NCBI GenBank assembly: GCA_947476045.1
Contig: CANJNZ010000001.1
Coordinates: forward strand, 62,001-126,000
DNA: 64,000 bases
Direction: 5' to 3'
Origin: Chthoniobacteraceae bacterium
GTDB lineage: Bacteria; Verrucomicrobiota; Verrucomicrobiia; Chthoniobacterales; Chthoniobacteraceae
A program made the position numbers and the translations under genes. This document shows positions 43,045 through 51,673 of the stretch, piece after piece; positions within the stretch are counted from its first letter, which is position 1; the number at the start of each line of letters is the position of its first letter. The notes below the pieces were generated by a model. The model was not told the DNA's origin. It searched no databases and was given only the letters and a program-made list of their open reading frames with translations.

Positions 43045-44063
43045 GTGGTGATAGTTGGCTTGGGAGCGGCGTGACTTTGCCTGCGCGAGCGCCGGACGGC
43101 GAGCGATTTTGCCAGTGTGCCGCCAGCCAGCGCGAGAATGAGCAGCGCGCCCGTGAGCAGGCTTCCAAGTTCGCTGCCGATGCCTGCGAGCGCGATGGCG
43201 GGTATCAATTTCAGCCCGGTCGTGAGCACAGCCACGCTCGCGATGCCGAGGAGCGTGCCGCCTACAGTGCCGACACCGCCGAAGATGCTCGTGCCGCCAA
43301 GCACCACAGCGGTGATTGCCTGCAATTCGTAGCCAGTGCCCGCATCCGCACGTGCCTGCCGCAGTCGTGCAGTGAAAACAATCGCTGCCAGCGCTGCGAC
43401 AATTCCTGCGAGCACGTAGGTGAATGCGATTCGCCGCTGCACCGGCAGCCCTGCATAGCGCGAGCCTTCCGGCGAAAAGCCAATCGCACGAAACGCCCGC
43501 CCGAATGTGGTGCGATGCACAAGCACGGCAATGCCAATGGCAATGAGGATGAACAGCCATCCTTGCAGCGGCAGTCCCATCCAGCGCTCTCGTCCCAGCG
43601 CGATGAATTCGGGGCTGAAGTCCCTGTAGGTCATCGTGCCCTTGGTGATCGCCTCGGCGAGTCCGCGAAAAAGTGAAAACGTGCCGAGCGTGACGATGAG
43701 CGGCGGCAGCCGGAGCACAGTGATGAGCGCCGCATTCACACCACCCGCCATCGCACCGACGCCGAGCGTGAGCGCCGCCGCGAGAGGCATGGCCATTTTC
43801 CACTCGTGCGTGAAAACCCCGAAGATCACAGCGCACAAACCGAGCAGCGAGCCGACCGACAAATCTATACCACCGGTGAGAATGATCGGCATCATCACGA
43901 GCGCGAGCATCCCGATTTCCGCCGAGTGCCGCACTATGTTAGCCACGTTGTCCGACGTGTTGAAATTGCGCCCTGCTACGCTGAAGAAAACGATCTCCGC
44001 GACAAGGACGAAAAACAGAATCGCCTCCGGTCTGGCGAGCAGCCTTTTGAGGAAAGTATTCAT
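43041..44063 (-). CDS. rhaQ: Rhamnose ABC transporter permease
   Basis: A 340-residue permease of the ribose/xylose/rhamnose class with about nine TM helices: FVLVAEIVFFSVAGRNFNT, IGMLALVMMPIILTGGIDLSVGSLLGL (the conserved signature of these permeases), YELQAITAVVLGGTSIFGGVGTVGGTLLG, and a basic C-terminus. The start codon (44063) follows the dispersed repeat by only seven bases, leaving no Shine-Dalgarno sequence. It pairs with the second permease and RhaT. Confidence 0.9.
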   Translation of the reverse strand: MNTFLKRLLARPEAILFFVLVAEIVFFSVAGRNFNTSDNVANIVRHSAEIGMLALVMMPIILTGGIDLSVGSLLGLCAVIFGVFTHEWKMAMPLAAALTLGVGAMAGGVNAALITVLRLPPLIVTLGTFSLFRGLAEAITKGTMTYRDFSPEFIALGRERWMGLPLQGWLFILIAIGIAVLVHRTTFGRAFRAIGFSPEGSRYAGLPVQRRIAFTYVLAGIVAALAAIVFTARLRQARADAGTGYELQAITAVVLGGTSIFGGVGTVGGTLLGIASVAVLTTGLKLIPAIALAGIGSELGSLLTGALLILALAGGTLAKSLAVRRSRRQSHAAPKPTITT

Positions 44064-44070
44064 GAGTTTT

Positions 44071-44173
44071 GAACCGCAGATGAACGCGGATATACGCAGA
44101 TAAAACGACGACTGCGAATCTGAGCGGCTTTGAAACGAAAATATCTGCGTTTATCTGCGTTCATCTGCGGCTC
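44071..44173. repeat. 33-bp GCAGATGAACGC repeat pair forming a long inverted repeat (copy 1)
   Basis: The arms at 44071-44103 and 44141-44173 match in inverted orientation at 29 of 33 positions, with a 37-bp loop. The right arm overlaps the end of the rhaP-like gene and supplies its RSRR-stop codons. The same unit recurs at 47099-47130, 47571-47603 and 47627-47659. Confidence 0.85.
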
Positions 44174-45090
44174 CTCCGTGTGCGCAATCCATCCGCGACC
44201 ACCGCGAGGAGGATGACGAGGCCCTGAATGGCTTTTTCCCAATGCGCTTCGACGTGGAGCGAGGTCAGCGCCGGGTTGATCATGGCGAGCAGCAGCAGGC
44301 CCGCAAAGACGCCCCACAGATTGCCGCGTCCGCCGTTCACCGCGACGCCGCCGACCACGCAAGCAGCGATCACTTTCAACTCCAGCCCGGCTCCGCACGT
44401 CGGCTGCACTTGCGGCGACTGCACCACGTTCATCACCGCCGCAAGACCGGTGAGCGCGCCGAGCAGTGTGAAAGCTCCGAGTGTCGTGCGGCGGGGATTG
44501 ATGCCAGCGAGCCGCGCAGCCTCGGCGTCCGTGCCGACGGCGTAAATGAAACGTCCAGCCGCGAGATTTTTCATTGCCCACGCCGCGAGCGCGAGCAGCA
44601 CGAGCGCCGCGCAGATGAGTGCCGTCTGTCCGCCGAGCTGTCTGAGCCCGAACCACTGCGTGCCCGGCGGCAAGTTCACGAATTTTCCCTGCTGAAAAAG
44701 TCGCAGCGCCTCCTGCCAAGTCACCATCGTAGCCAGCGTGACGACGATGCTCGGCAGTCCCAGCCCTGCGACGAGCCAGCCATTCAGCGCACCCATCACC
44801 ATGCCCGAACCGATGCTCGTAAACAAAACAACGGGCAACGGCAACCCCGCCGCTGCAAGCAATCCCGCGACGACCGCGCACACGCCAAACTGTGAGCCCA
44901 CGGAAATATCAATCTGCCGGCAAATAATGACGAGCGCCATGCCCACCGCGACGACTAGCGAAGGAGTCTGCGCTGTGAGCCGCGAAAGCAACGGCTGCGG
45001 CGAAAAGAACGACGGGGCAACGAGTGCGAGCACAAGCAGCAACAGCGCAAGCGCAGCAGCTACGGAGAGTTCGCGGAAATAGCGTTTCAT
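44161..45090 (-). CDS. rhaP: Rhamnose ABC transporter permease
   Basis: A 309-residue permease paralogous to RhaQ: LSVAAALALLLLVLALVAPSFFS, VAVGMALVIICRQIDISVGSQFGVCAVVAGLL, KVIAACVVGGVAVNGGRGNLWGVFAGLLLL. With RhaQ it forms the membrane heterodimer of the rhamnose importer. The end of the protein (RTRRSRR) and its stop codon come from the dispersed 33-bp repeat that begins at 44173, so the native C-terminus may have been altered. Confidence 0.9.
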   Translation of the reverse strand: MKRYFRELSVAAALALLLLVLALVAPSFFSPQPLLSRLTAQTPSLVVAVGMALVIICRQIDISVGSQFGVCAVVAGLLAAAGLPLPVVLFTSIGSGMVMGALNGWLVAGLGLPSIVVTLATMVTWQEALRLFQQGKFVNLPPGTQWFGLRQLGGQTALICAALVLLALAAWAMKNLAAGRFIYAVGTDAEAARLAGINPRRTTLGAFTLLGALTGLAAVMNVVQSPQVQPTCGAGLELKVIAACVVGGVAVNGGRGNLWGVFAGLLLLAMINPALTSLHVEAHWEKAIQGLVILLAVVADGLRTRRSRR

Positions 45091-45103
45091 TCTCGTTAGT
45101 TGT

Positions 45104-45604
45104 TCATCGGCTCGCCCACTCTGTTTTCAGAAACCAATCTGGTAGCTTCCACTCGGGCAAAGCCTTTAGATCCGGATTTTTTATATGAACAGGTCCACAG
45201 TATCGGCCTTTCACAGCTTGAATCGTAACAGTATCCGCGTCGTTTCCGACGAAAGCCGTCACGGCGAAGTAGGTATCTGGCAATTGGAGAATCGTCGTAA
45301 TTCCGGGCCAGCCCTCCTCGTCAGACCAAGAGTAAGTCTCGATCTTTTTGCCTCCAGCCAAGTTTTCAAATTTCCGACAAGCTGATGCATAAATGTTTTC
45401 GATGACCGTGTGGTTGGTTTCATCTGTGAAAGTGTTGAACTGGATCATGGCTGGGCATTCAGAACCGATTACCGCTCCGTCTTTTTCTATCCCAAGTTTC
45501 CTAATTGATAACTCCGCTCGCCAGTCAGGTCGGATCCACAGCAAAAGTTTGCCAATCAAAATTACCAAGCCGATGAGTATCGCCGCTTTGAGCACCCTCT
45601 TCAC
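45104..45604 (-). CDS. Membrane-anchored hypothetical protein within the rhamnose operon
   Basis: A 166-residue protein starting with GTG that overlaps the rhaT stop by one base. An N-terminal signal anchor (LKAAILIGLVILIGKLLLWI) is followed by a soluble domain of about 140 residues (NTFTDETNHTVIENIYASAC; KKIETYSWSDEEGWPGITTIL). No recognised domain. Lower GC than the rha genes around it and absent from known RhaSTPQ operons, so it was probably inserted. Confidence 0.7.
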   Translation of the reverse strand: MKRVLKAAILIGLVILIGKLLLWIRPDWRAELSIRKLGIEKDGAVIGSECPAMIQFNTFTDETNHTVIENIYASACRKFENLAGGKKIETYSWSDEEGWPGITTILQLPDTYFAVTAFVGNDADTVTIQAVKGRYCGPVHIKNPDLKALPEWKLPDWFLKTEWASR

Positions 45605-47097
45605 TACGCAGCCTCCTTTCCTAGCGCCGCCGCCATCACTTCGTGGGCGTCGCTTTTTCCGGGGAGCATCGCGGTGAGTGTGCCGCTTCGCATGACGGCG
45701 ATTCGGTCGCTCATGCCGAGAATTTCGGGGAGGTCGCTGGAGATCATCAGCACCGCGAGGCCGTCTTTTGCTAGCGCACGGATGATGCGGTGAATTTCGG
45801 ATTTTGCGCCGACGTCAACGCCCTGTGTGGGTTCGTCGAGGATGAGGAGCTTGGGCTTTGTGGCGAGCCAGCGCGCGACGCTGACCTTTTGCTGGTTGCC
45901 ACCGCTGAGCGAGGAGCCGGGGGCGTCGGGGCCATAGGTTTTGATGCCGAGATCGCGGATGAACTTTTGCGCCAGTTCCGTCTCCGCACCGAAGCGCAGC
46001 CAGCCACCGGGAAAGAGCGCGTGGTGAACGGCCATCGTGATATTGTGCGCGACGGGCATTTCCAAAATGACGCCGTGCCGCCTGCGATCCTCTGGAACGT
46101 AGGCGATGCCGTGGGCGATGGCTTCACGGGGCGAGGAAATGGAGACGCGCTTTCCGCCGAGCAGGATTTCGCCGGAATCGGCGGGCGTGATGCCGAACAA
46201 AACACGCGCCAGCTCCGTGCGCCCGGCACCGACGAGTCCAGCGAGGCCGACGACTTCGCCAGCGCGAACATCGAGCGTCACCGAGCGAACGCCGCCCGCA
46301 GTGCAGCCGAGATTTTTCAACGAAAGCACAACCTCTCCTGGCGCGCCCTCGGCGGGCGGATAGATGTGTGAAACTTCACGTCCCACCATGAGCTGGATCA
46401 ACTGCGTCTCGTTCAGTTCGCCAGCAGCGTTGGTGCCGACGCTTTCGCCATCGCGCAACACCGTCACACGGTCAGCGAGTGCGAAAATTTCCTCAAGGCG
46501 ATGCGAGATATAAATGACGCCGACGCCGCTCGCGCTGAGTTCACGCACGACGGCAAAAAGAAGTTGCTGCTCCTTCTGCGTGAGCGAGGCGGTTGGCTCG
46601 TCCATGATGACGATGCGTGCGCCAGCCCCGAGCGCGCAGGCGATTTCGACAAGCTGCTGCTCGGGCATCGAAAGCGAACACACCTCGGCCTCGGGCGAAA
46701 TCTCCGCGCCGATGCGCTGGAGGAGTTCCGCAGCGCGCGTGCGGCGAGCCGGCCAATCCACACGAGCGAACGAACGCGTCTTTTCCAACCGCAGACCGAT
46801 GTTTTCCGCGACCGTGAGATCGGGAAACAGCGCGGGCTGCTGGTAAATGCAGGCAATGCCGAGCTTGTGTGCGCTCGCGGGCGTGAGGTGCCCGACGCGC
46901 TCGCCATTGATATCAATGCTCCCGCCGTCCGGCTGGTGCGCGCCGGTGATGACCTTGATGAGCGTGGATTTGCCCGCGCCGTTCTCACCGAGCAACGCAT
47001 GCACCTCGCCCGCTCGCAGGTCAAACGACACGCCCTTGAGCGCGCGCACCGCCCCGAAGGATTTGGTGACGGAGGTGAGTTGGAGGACAGGATTCAT
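45604..47097 (-). CDS. rhaT: Rhamnose ABC transporter ATP-binding protein (two NBDs)
   Basis: A 497-residue duplicated ATPase from the ATG at 47097 (MNPVLQLTSVTKSFG); the ORF track's longer start is repeat-derived. NBD1 has Walker A GENGAGKST, the signature LSMPEQQLVEIA, and Walker B IVIMDEPTASL. NBD2 has the degenerate GLVGAGRTE, LSGGNQQKVSVARW and LLILDEPTQGVD. This is the standard RbsA/XylG/RhaT arrangement. No Shine-Dalgarno is visible because the 33-bp repeat ends just before the start. Confidence 0.92.
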   Translation of the reverse strand: MNPVLQLTSVTKSFGAVRALKGVSFDLRAGEVHALLGENGAGKSTLIKVITGAHQPDGGSIDINGERVGHLTPASAHKLGIACIYQQPALFPDLTVAENIGLRLEKTRSFARVDWPARRTRAAELLQRIGAEISPEAEVCSLSMPEQQLVEIACALGAGARIVIMDEPTASLTQKEQQLLFAVVRELSASGVGVIYISHRLEEIFALADRVTVLRDGESVGTNAAGELNETQLIQLMVGREVSHIYPPAEGAPGEVVLSLKNLGCTAGGVRSVTLDVRAGEVVGLAGLVGAGRTELARVLFGITPADSGEILLGGKRVSISSPREAIAHGIAYVPEDRRRHGVILEMPVAHNITMAVHHALFPGGWLRFGAETELAQKFIRDLGIKTYGPDAPGSSLSGGNQQKVSVARWLATKPKLLILDEPTQGVDVGAKSEIHRIIRALAKDGLAVLMISSDLPEILGMSDRIAVMRSGTLTAMLPGKSDAHEVMAAALGKEAA

Positions 47098-47098
47098 T

Positions 47099-47130
47099 GA
47101 ACCGCAGATGAACGCGGATGAACGCAGATT
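47099..47130. repeat. 33-bp GCAGATGAACGC repeat, single arm (copy 2)
   Basis: GAACCGCAGATGAACGCGG... fills nearly the whole gap between the GxxExxY stop (47132) and the rhaT start (47097). Confidence 0.85.
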
Positions 47131-47131
47131 T

Positions 47132-47533
47132 TCACTTGGGCAGAAACTCGGACAGGATGATGCGCTTGAAATCCAAGCCACCACCTTTACCGAAGTTGAT
47201 GAGGTAACCCAGCGGCTGTTTCGTTATTCGTAGGTAATTGATGAGTTGCGCCTCGTGCTCCGGGAGCAACTGGCTCACTGCTTTCAACTCAACCACAATA
47301 CTGCTGAAAACAAATAGATCGGGAATAAAACGTTTCTTCAGTTCGCGGCCTTTATAGAAACAGGCGAGTTCCTGTTTCGCACGAAAAGCGATGCCACGCA
47401 GTTCCAACTCCATTTCAAAACACTCCTGGTAAATATCCTCGGCAAGACCAAAGCCGCGATCGTTATAAACTTCGAATGCGGCGCCGATGAGTTGGTAGCT
47501 CTCGTCCTTCATGTAACTCACATCGTGTTTCAT
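47132..47533 (-). CDS. GxxExxY protein (PDDEXK_3-type)
   Basis: A 133-residue protein. It has the family's naming motif in GLAEDIYQECFEMELELRGI, the PDDEXK-like core LFVFSSIVVELKAV (the ExK), then LPEHEAQLINYLRITKQPLGYLINFGKGG. The family is common as single small genes in Verrucomicrobia, Planctomycetes and cyanobacteria, with no established function; a nuclease fold is suspected. Here it is inserted between rhaA and rhaT and bounded on both sides by the same dispersed repeat, which supports acquisition as a unit. Confidence 0.9.
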   Translation of the reverse strand: MKHDVSYMKDESYQLIGAAFEVYNDRGFGLAEDIYQECFEMELELRGIAFRAKQELACFYKGRELKKRFIPDLFVFSSIVVELKAVSQLLPEHEAQLINYLRITKQPLGYLINFGKGGGLDFKRIILSEFLPK

Positions 47534-47570
47534 GGGTTCATCCGTTGCACATAATTGTCGCGGCTGTTTT

Positions 47571-47659
47571 GAAACCGCAGATGAACGCGGATAAGCGCAG
47601 ATTCGATAACTGCAAAATTCTTTCTCTTATCTGCGTTCATTTGCGTTCATCTGCGGTTC
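47571..47659. repeat. 33-bp GCAGATGAACGC repeat pair forming an inverted repeat (copy 3)
   Basis: Arms at 47571-47603 and 47627-47659 are in inverted orientation with a 23-bp loop. The right arm covers the last codons of rhaA (LNRR-stop) and its TGA. Confidence 0.85.
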
Positions 47660-48912
47660 AAAAATTCCTCAGCCTCATATTTGCGGACCTCCGCCAGCCA
47701 TGCTTCGCCGACGGGGACGCTTTTGCTTTCGCAGTAGAAATCCCACACGGCGCCGAAGGGGAGCGACTTGCTCTCTTCCTGAAGGGTAAGACGGGCGGTG
47801 TTGTCGCCTGCGAGTTCGGCGGCTCGGATGGCGGGCGGTTCGAGCAACGCGAGGAGGAGGGCGCGGAGCAGGTTCCGCGTGCCGATGACCCACGCGGCGA
47901 TGCGGTTGATGCTCGCGTCGAAATAATCGAGGCCGAGGTGGACGCGCTCTGCGTGGCCGGTGGCGATGATTTCGCGGGCGATGGCTTGGAGGTCGTCGGT
48001 GAATGTGACGACGTGGTCGCTGTCCCAGCGGACGCCGCGGCTGACGTGCAACAGAATCTCCGGCAAATAAAGGAGCACGCTGGAGATTTTGTCGGTGATG
48101 CTCTCGGTGGGGTGAAAATGGCCGGCGTCGAGGCAGAGCAGTTTGCGACGCGTGATAGCGTAGCCGAGGTAGAATTCGTGCGACCCGACGGTGCAGCTCT
48201 CTGCGCCAATGCCGAAAAGTTTCGGCTCCACGGCGTCGAGATTGTGTTTAGCGGGGAGTGGCTTTTTGAATACATCGTCGAGCGCGGCGGCGAGGCGTTC
48301 GCGCGGAGATTGACGATCGGCGGGCGTGTCCTTGAAGCCGTCGGGAATCCAGACGTTGGTGACGCACGGCGTGCCGAGCGCCTTGCCCATCGCCGCGCCG
48401 ATTTCGCGCGAGCGTCGGCAGTGCTCGATCCAAAAATTGCGGATACCTTTGTCGCGGTGTGAAAGCGTGAAACCGTCGGCGGCCTTGGGATGCGAAAAGC
48501 ACGTCGGGTTGAAGTCGAGGCCGAGGCCGTTGCTCTTCGCCCAAGCGATCCAGTTTTTGAAATGCGCGGTTTCGATTTCGTCACGATCCACGCGTTTGCC
48601 GCCGAACTCACCGTAGAAAGCGTGGAGATTCAGGCGATGTTTGCCGGGGATGAGCGACAGCGCTTTCTCCAAATCGGCGCGCAGCTCCGCGGGTGTGCGC
48701 GCTTTGCCGGGATAATTTCCGGTGACGGCGATTCCTCCGCCAAGGGCGTTGCCGAAATTCTCAAACCCGCCCACATCATCGCCCTGCCAGCACTGGAGCG
48801 AGACGGGGATTTTTGCGAGGGCCTTGAGCGCGCGGTCAACATCCACGCCGAGATCGGCGTAGCGTTCGTGGGCGAGGCGGTAGGCTGCGGAGATGGATTT
48901 GGAGCGGGACAT
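47647..48912 (-). CDS. rhaA: L-rhamnose isomerase
   Basis: A 421-residue enzyme converting L-rhamnose to L-rhamnulose. It is close to E. coli RhaA throughout: [83 protein letters not shown] (metal site), [14 protein letters not shown] (metal site), and [19 protein letters not shown]. Start ATG at 48912 chosen because it gives the RhaA-like N-terminus; the ORF track extends to 49017. The last residues NRR and the stop come from the 33-bp repeat. Confidence 0.95.
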   Translation of the reverse strand: MSRSKSISAAYRLAHERYADLGVDVDRALKALAKIPVSLQCWQGDDVGGFENFGNALGGGIAVTGNYPGKARTPAELRADLEKALSLIPGKHRLNLHAFYGEFGGKRVDRDEIETAHFKNWIAWAKSNGLGLDFNPTCFSHPKAADGFTLSHRDKGIRNFWIEHCRRSREIGAAMGKALGTPCVTNVWIPDGFKDTPADRQSPRERLAAALDDVFKKPLPAKHNLDAVEPKLFGIGAESCTVGSHEFYLGYAITRRKLLCLDAGHFHPTESITDKISSVLLYLPEILLHVSRGVRWDSDHVVTFTDDLQAIAREIIATGHAERVHLGLDYFDASINRIAAWVIGTRNLLRALLLALLEPPAIRAAELAGDNTARLTLQEESKSLPFGAVWDFYCESKSVPVGEAWLAEVRKYEAEEFLNRR

Positions 48913-48955
48913 GGGAATTGTTTTGCAGTGCGCGGCGATGATTTGTCTCCGGCGT

Positions 48956-49276
48956 TTAGGATTTTTCGATGTGAAAGATTTCCGGGAGTTCGAAGGCGAC
49001 GGGGCTGTTGTCGGCATTGGATGGCATCAACTCGCGCATATGCGCCCACCAGCGTCGGCAGATCTCGGTGCGTGCGATGGCAGCCCACTGCGCTTCGCTT
49101 TCAAACTCCACATAGGCGAAAAGCTGACGCGTCTGCGCGTGGTGAAAAATGGAATATGTCTTCACGCCATGTTCCAGCAGCGCGGCCTCCAAGTCGGGCC
49201 AGATAGACTGGTGCCGGCGGATGTATTCGGCTTCGCAGCCTTCGTTGACGGACATGACAAACGCTTTGCGGATCAT
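48956..49276 (-). CDS. rhaM: L-rhamnose mutarotase
   Basis: A 106-residue protein interconverting the anomers of L-rhamnose. Matches Rha[38 protein letters not shown], then [19 protein letters not shown] and [12 protein letters not shown]. The His residues expected at the active site ([11 protein letters not shown]) are present. First gene of the rhamnose operon; the promoter must lie in the 128 bp before the divergent sulfatase. Confidence 0.93.
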   Translation of the reverse strand: MIRKAFVMSVNEGCEAEYIRRHQSIWPDLEAALLEHGVKTYSIFHHAQTRQLFAYVEFESEAQWAAIARTEICRRWWAHMRELMPSNADNSPVAFELPEIFHIEKS

Positions 49277-49328
49277 GGCTGGTAATCATTTCTGACAAGC
49301 GCCACCGGCGTCGAGAACGCTTTGATAC

Positions 49329-49351
49329 CTCGCGCAAAGACGCGGAGGCAC
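49329..49351. repeat. Dispersed CGCAAAGACGC-type repeat, single copy
   Basis: CTCGCGCAAAGACGCGGAG shares its first 13 bases with 30917-30929. It lies in the divergent rhaM/sulfatase promoter region. Confidence 0.5.
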
Positions 49352-49404
49352 ATAGATGGTGGTTTTGCTTGGCCTTTTCGGCGCAACGGGATTGCACTGC
49401 CGCC

Positions 49405-50823
49405 ATGCGTTTCCTCGTTCTTCTCGCCAGCGTGCTGTTTGCCATTTCCTCGCGCGGGGAAATTGCGGGTAAGCGTCCGAATATCATTTTCATCCTCACG
49501 GACGATCAGGGCTTTGGCGATGTCTCGGCGAACGGAAACCCGGTGCTCAAGACACCGAACATGGACCGACTGCACGACGAAGGCGTGCGGTTCACGGATT
49601 TCCACGTCTCGCCGACTTGTGCGCCGACGCGAAGCGCGCTGCTCACGGGGCGGCACGAATTTAAGAACGGTGTCACGCACACTGTGATGGAGCGTGAGCG
49701 GATGACGCTTGATGCGATCACACTGCCGCAAGTGCTGAAGACTGCGGGATACACCACGGGAATGTTTGGAAAATGGCACCTCGGCGATGAGGACGAGTAT
49801 CAGCCGGAGCGGCGTGGATTTGACGAGGTTTTCATCCACGGCGGCGGCGGCATCGGCCAGCACTATCCCGGCTCGTGCGGCGATGCGCCGGGCAACACGT
49901 ATTTTTCCCCGCTGATCAAACACAACGGCAAGTTCGAGAAGACCGATGGTTACTGCACAGATGTCTTTTTTGCGCAGGCGACGAAGTGGATCGAGGGCGT
50001 GAAAGGCGGGAAGCCGTTCTACGCCCACATCGCCACGAACGCGCCGCACGGCCCGTTGCAGGTGCGCGCGGAGGACGAGGCGCGTTATCAGGGCAAGGGG
50101 CCGGCGAAGTTTTTCGGAATGGTGGCGAACATTGATGATAACATCGGCAGGCTGCACGCGAAGCTCACCGAGTGGGGCATCGAAAAAGACACGCTGATCG
50201 TTTTTATGAACGACAACGGCGGCACCGCTGGCACGGGAGTTTTCAACGCGGGAATGCGCGGACAGAAGGGCACGGCTTTCCTCGGCGGCACGCGGGCATC
50301 GTCGTTCTGGCGCTGGCCGGGGACGCTGAAACCGGCGGACGTGACGAAGCTCGCTGCGCACATTGATTTTCTCCCGACGCTGGCGGAACTCGCCGGTGCG
50401 AAGCTCGACGAGAAAGTGGTGAAACAAATCGAAGGCCGCAGCCTCGTGCCGCTGCTGGAAAATCCCGCCACTGCGTGGCCGACGCGCACGCTATTCACGC
50501 ATCTCGGTCGCTGGGACAAAGGCAAGCCGCCGGAGTCCGGCAAGTATGCGCAATGCAGCGTGCGCACACCGGACTACCACCTCGTATCCACAACGAAGGG
50601 CGACCAGCCTGCGTGGTTGCTTTTCGACGTGCGCACCGACTATGGCGAGAAGCAGGACATCGCCGCACAAAACGCGGAGATCGTTGCGGAGATGAGTGCG
50701 GCGTTTGAAAAATGGTGGGCGTCCGTGGTGCCGATGATGGTCAATGAAAACGTGCCGCTCGCACCGGCGAATCCGTTTTGGACGCTGCACAAAAAACAGT
50801 TCGGCAGCGGGCCGGTGAAGTAG
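49405..50823 (+). CDS. Secreted sulfatase (formylglycine-dependent)
   Basis: A 472-residue enzyme with signal peptide (MRFLVLLASVLFAISSRG). The alkaline phosphatase-like sulfatase fold is clear: NIIFILTDDQGFGDV (metal Asp pair), the formylglycine motif C72-A-P-T-R76, and GYTTGMFGKWHLG. Further support is in FYAHIATNAPHGP (His) and TLIVFMNDNG. The start at 49405 is preferred over 49369. Beside the rhamnose operon it may remove sulfate from sulfated rhamnose polymers (ulvan-type); this is inferred from context only. The enzyme that would make the formylglycine is not in view (the nirV-like protein is not a likely one). Confidence 0.9.
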   Translation: MRFLVLLASVLFAISSRGEIAGKRPNIIFILTDDQGFGDVSANGNPVLKTPNMDRLHDEGVRFTDFHVSPTCAPTRSALLTGRHEFKNGVTHTVMERERMTLDAITLPQVLKTAGYTTGMFGKWHLGDEDEYQPERRGFDEVFIHGGGGIGQHYPGSCGDAPGNTYFSPLIKHNGKFEKTDGYCTDVFFAQATKWIEGVKGGKPFYAHIATNAPHGPLQVRAEDEARYQGKGPAKFFGMVANIDDNIGRLHAKLTEWGIEKDTLIVFMNDNGGTAGTGVFNAGMRGQKGTAFLGGTRASSFWRWPGTLKPADVTKLAAHIDFLPTLAELAGAKLDEKVVKQIEGRSLVPLLENPATAWPTRTLFTHLGRWDKGKPPESGKYAQCSVRTPDYHLVSTTKGDQPAWLLFDVRTDYGEKQDIAAQNAEIVAEMSAAFEKWWASVVPMMVNENVPLAPANPFWTLHKKQFGSGPVK

Positions 50824-50826
50824 CGA

Positions 50827-51552
50827 TTAAGAGCGTTCACCCTTTTCATCCGCAGCACCGGCTTCTGCGAGCAGGCGCAGCGCAATGCGCGCGAGGATGC
50901 CTGTCACGATGAGCATCGAGACCAAGCCGCCGATCCACAGCGCCCAATCGGTCGGCGTGAGCGTGCCTTCGCCGCGCCACACGCGCAGCCCGCTTTGCGC
51001 GAAGCGCCCGAGATACGCGTAAAGAAACATCCCCGGAGCCTGCCCGAGCGCAATCCACACGATGCAAGTGCGCACTGGCACACGCGTGAGGCCGTAGAGG
51101 TAATTTAGGATGCTCGTCGGAAAGAGCGGATGCACCTGGCTGAGGAAAATGATCCAGCGACCTTCGCGCGCGACCGCCGCATCAAGCGCCGCCCACTTTC
51201 CGCCCGTGTGCACCCGACGCTCCACCCAACCACGTCCGAAGCGCCGCGCAAGCAACACCGCCACCGCTGCGCCGAGCGTGGCGCCGAGCATGTTGAGCAA
51301 AAATCCCCACCACAGCCCGAAGAACAATCCAGCGCCGATGGCGAGCACGCCGCCGGGCAGGAGCAGCACGTTGCACGCGGCGAAGAGCAGTGGGTAAAGC
51401 ACCGCGCCCCATACTTCGAGTTCGGTGATTTTCCGCTGCGCGCTCGTGACGTATTCCGCGACCGGCAGCCAGCGCACCGCGAGCACGATGAGCAGCGCGA
51501 GCACCGGCACGCTGAGCGAATGCAGCAGGATGGCGCGGTTGGCTTTGTTCAT
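50827..51552 (-). CDS. TVP38/TMEM64 family (DedA-type) membrane protein
   Basis: A 241-residue inner-membrane protein with about six hydrophobic helices. The SNARE-associated/DedA-type signature is visible as FAACNVLLLPGGVLAIGAGLFFGLWWGFLLNMLGATLGA and later FPTSILNYLYGLTRVP. Family members are implicated in lipid scrambling and membrane integrity. Start ATG at 51552; the ORF track's upstream part reads through the shared promoter region with the divergent lipoprotein. Confidence 0.88.
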   Translation of the reverse strand: MNKANRAILLHSLSVPVLALLIVLAVRWLPVAEYVTSAQRKITELEVWGAVLYPLLFAACNVLLLPGGVLAIGAGLFFGLWWGFLLNMLGATLGAAVAVLLARRFGRGWVERRVHTGGKWAALDAAVAREGRWIIFLSQVHPLFPTSILNYLYGLTRVPVRTCIVWIALGQAPGMFLYAYLGRFAQSGLRVWRGEGTLTPTDWALWIGGLVSMLIVTGILARIALRLLAEAGAADEKGERS

Positions 51553-51673
51553 ACGTGGAAAGGCGGGTGTTTGTCGCGGGAGAGCGCGCACTTTACCAAG
51601 TGAAAAACGCGCCGCGCCTTTCGTCCGCTTTTCGATTGCCAGCGACAATTTGCCCACTCAGCGTCCGCCCCGC

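Noticed and set aside
42034-43836. 600-residue minus ORF as one protein
   Set aside because: Its N-terminal half reads the rhaQ permease in the wrong frame; the binding protein starts at the ATG 43044.
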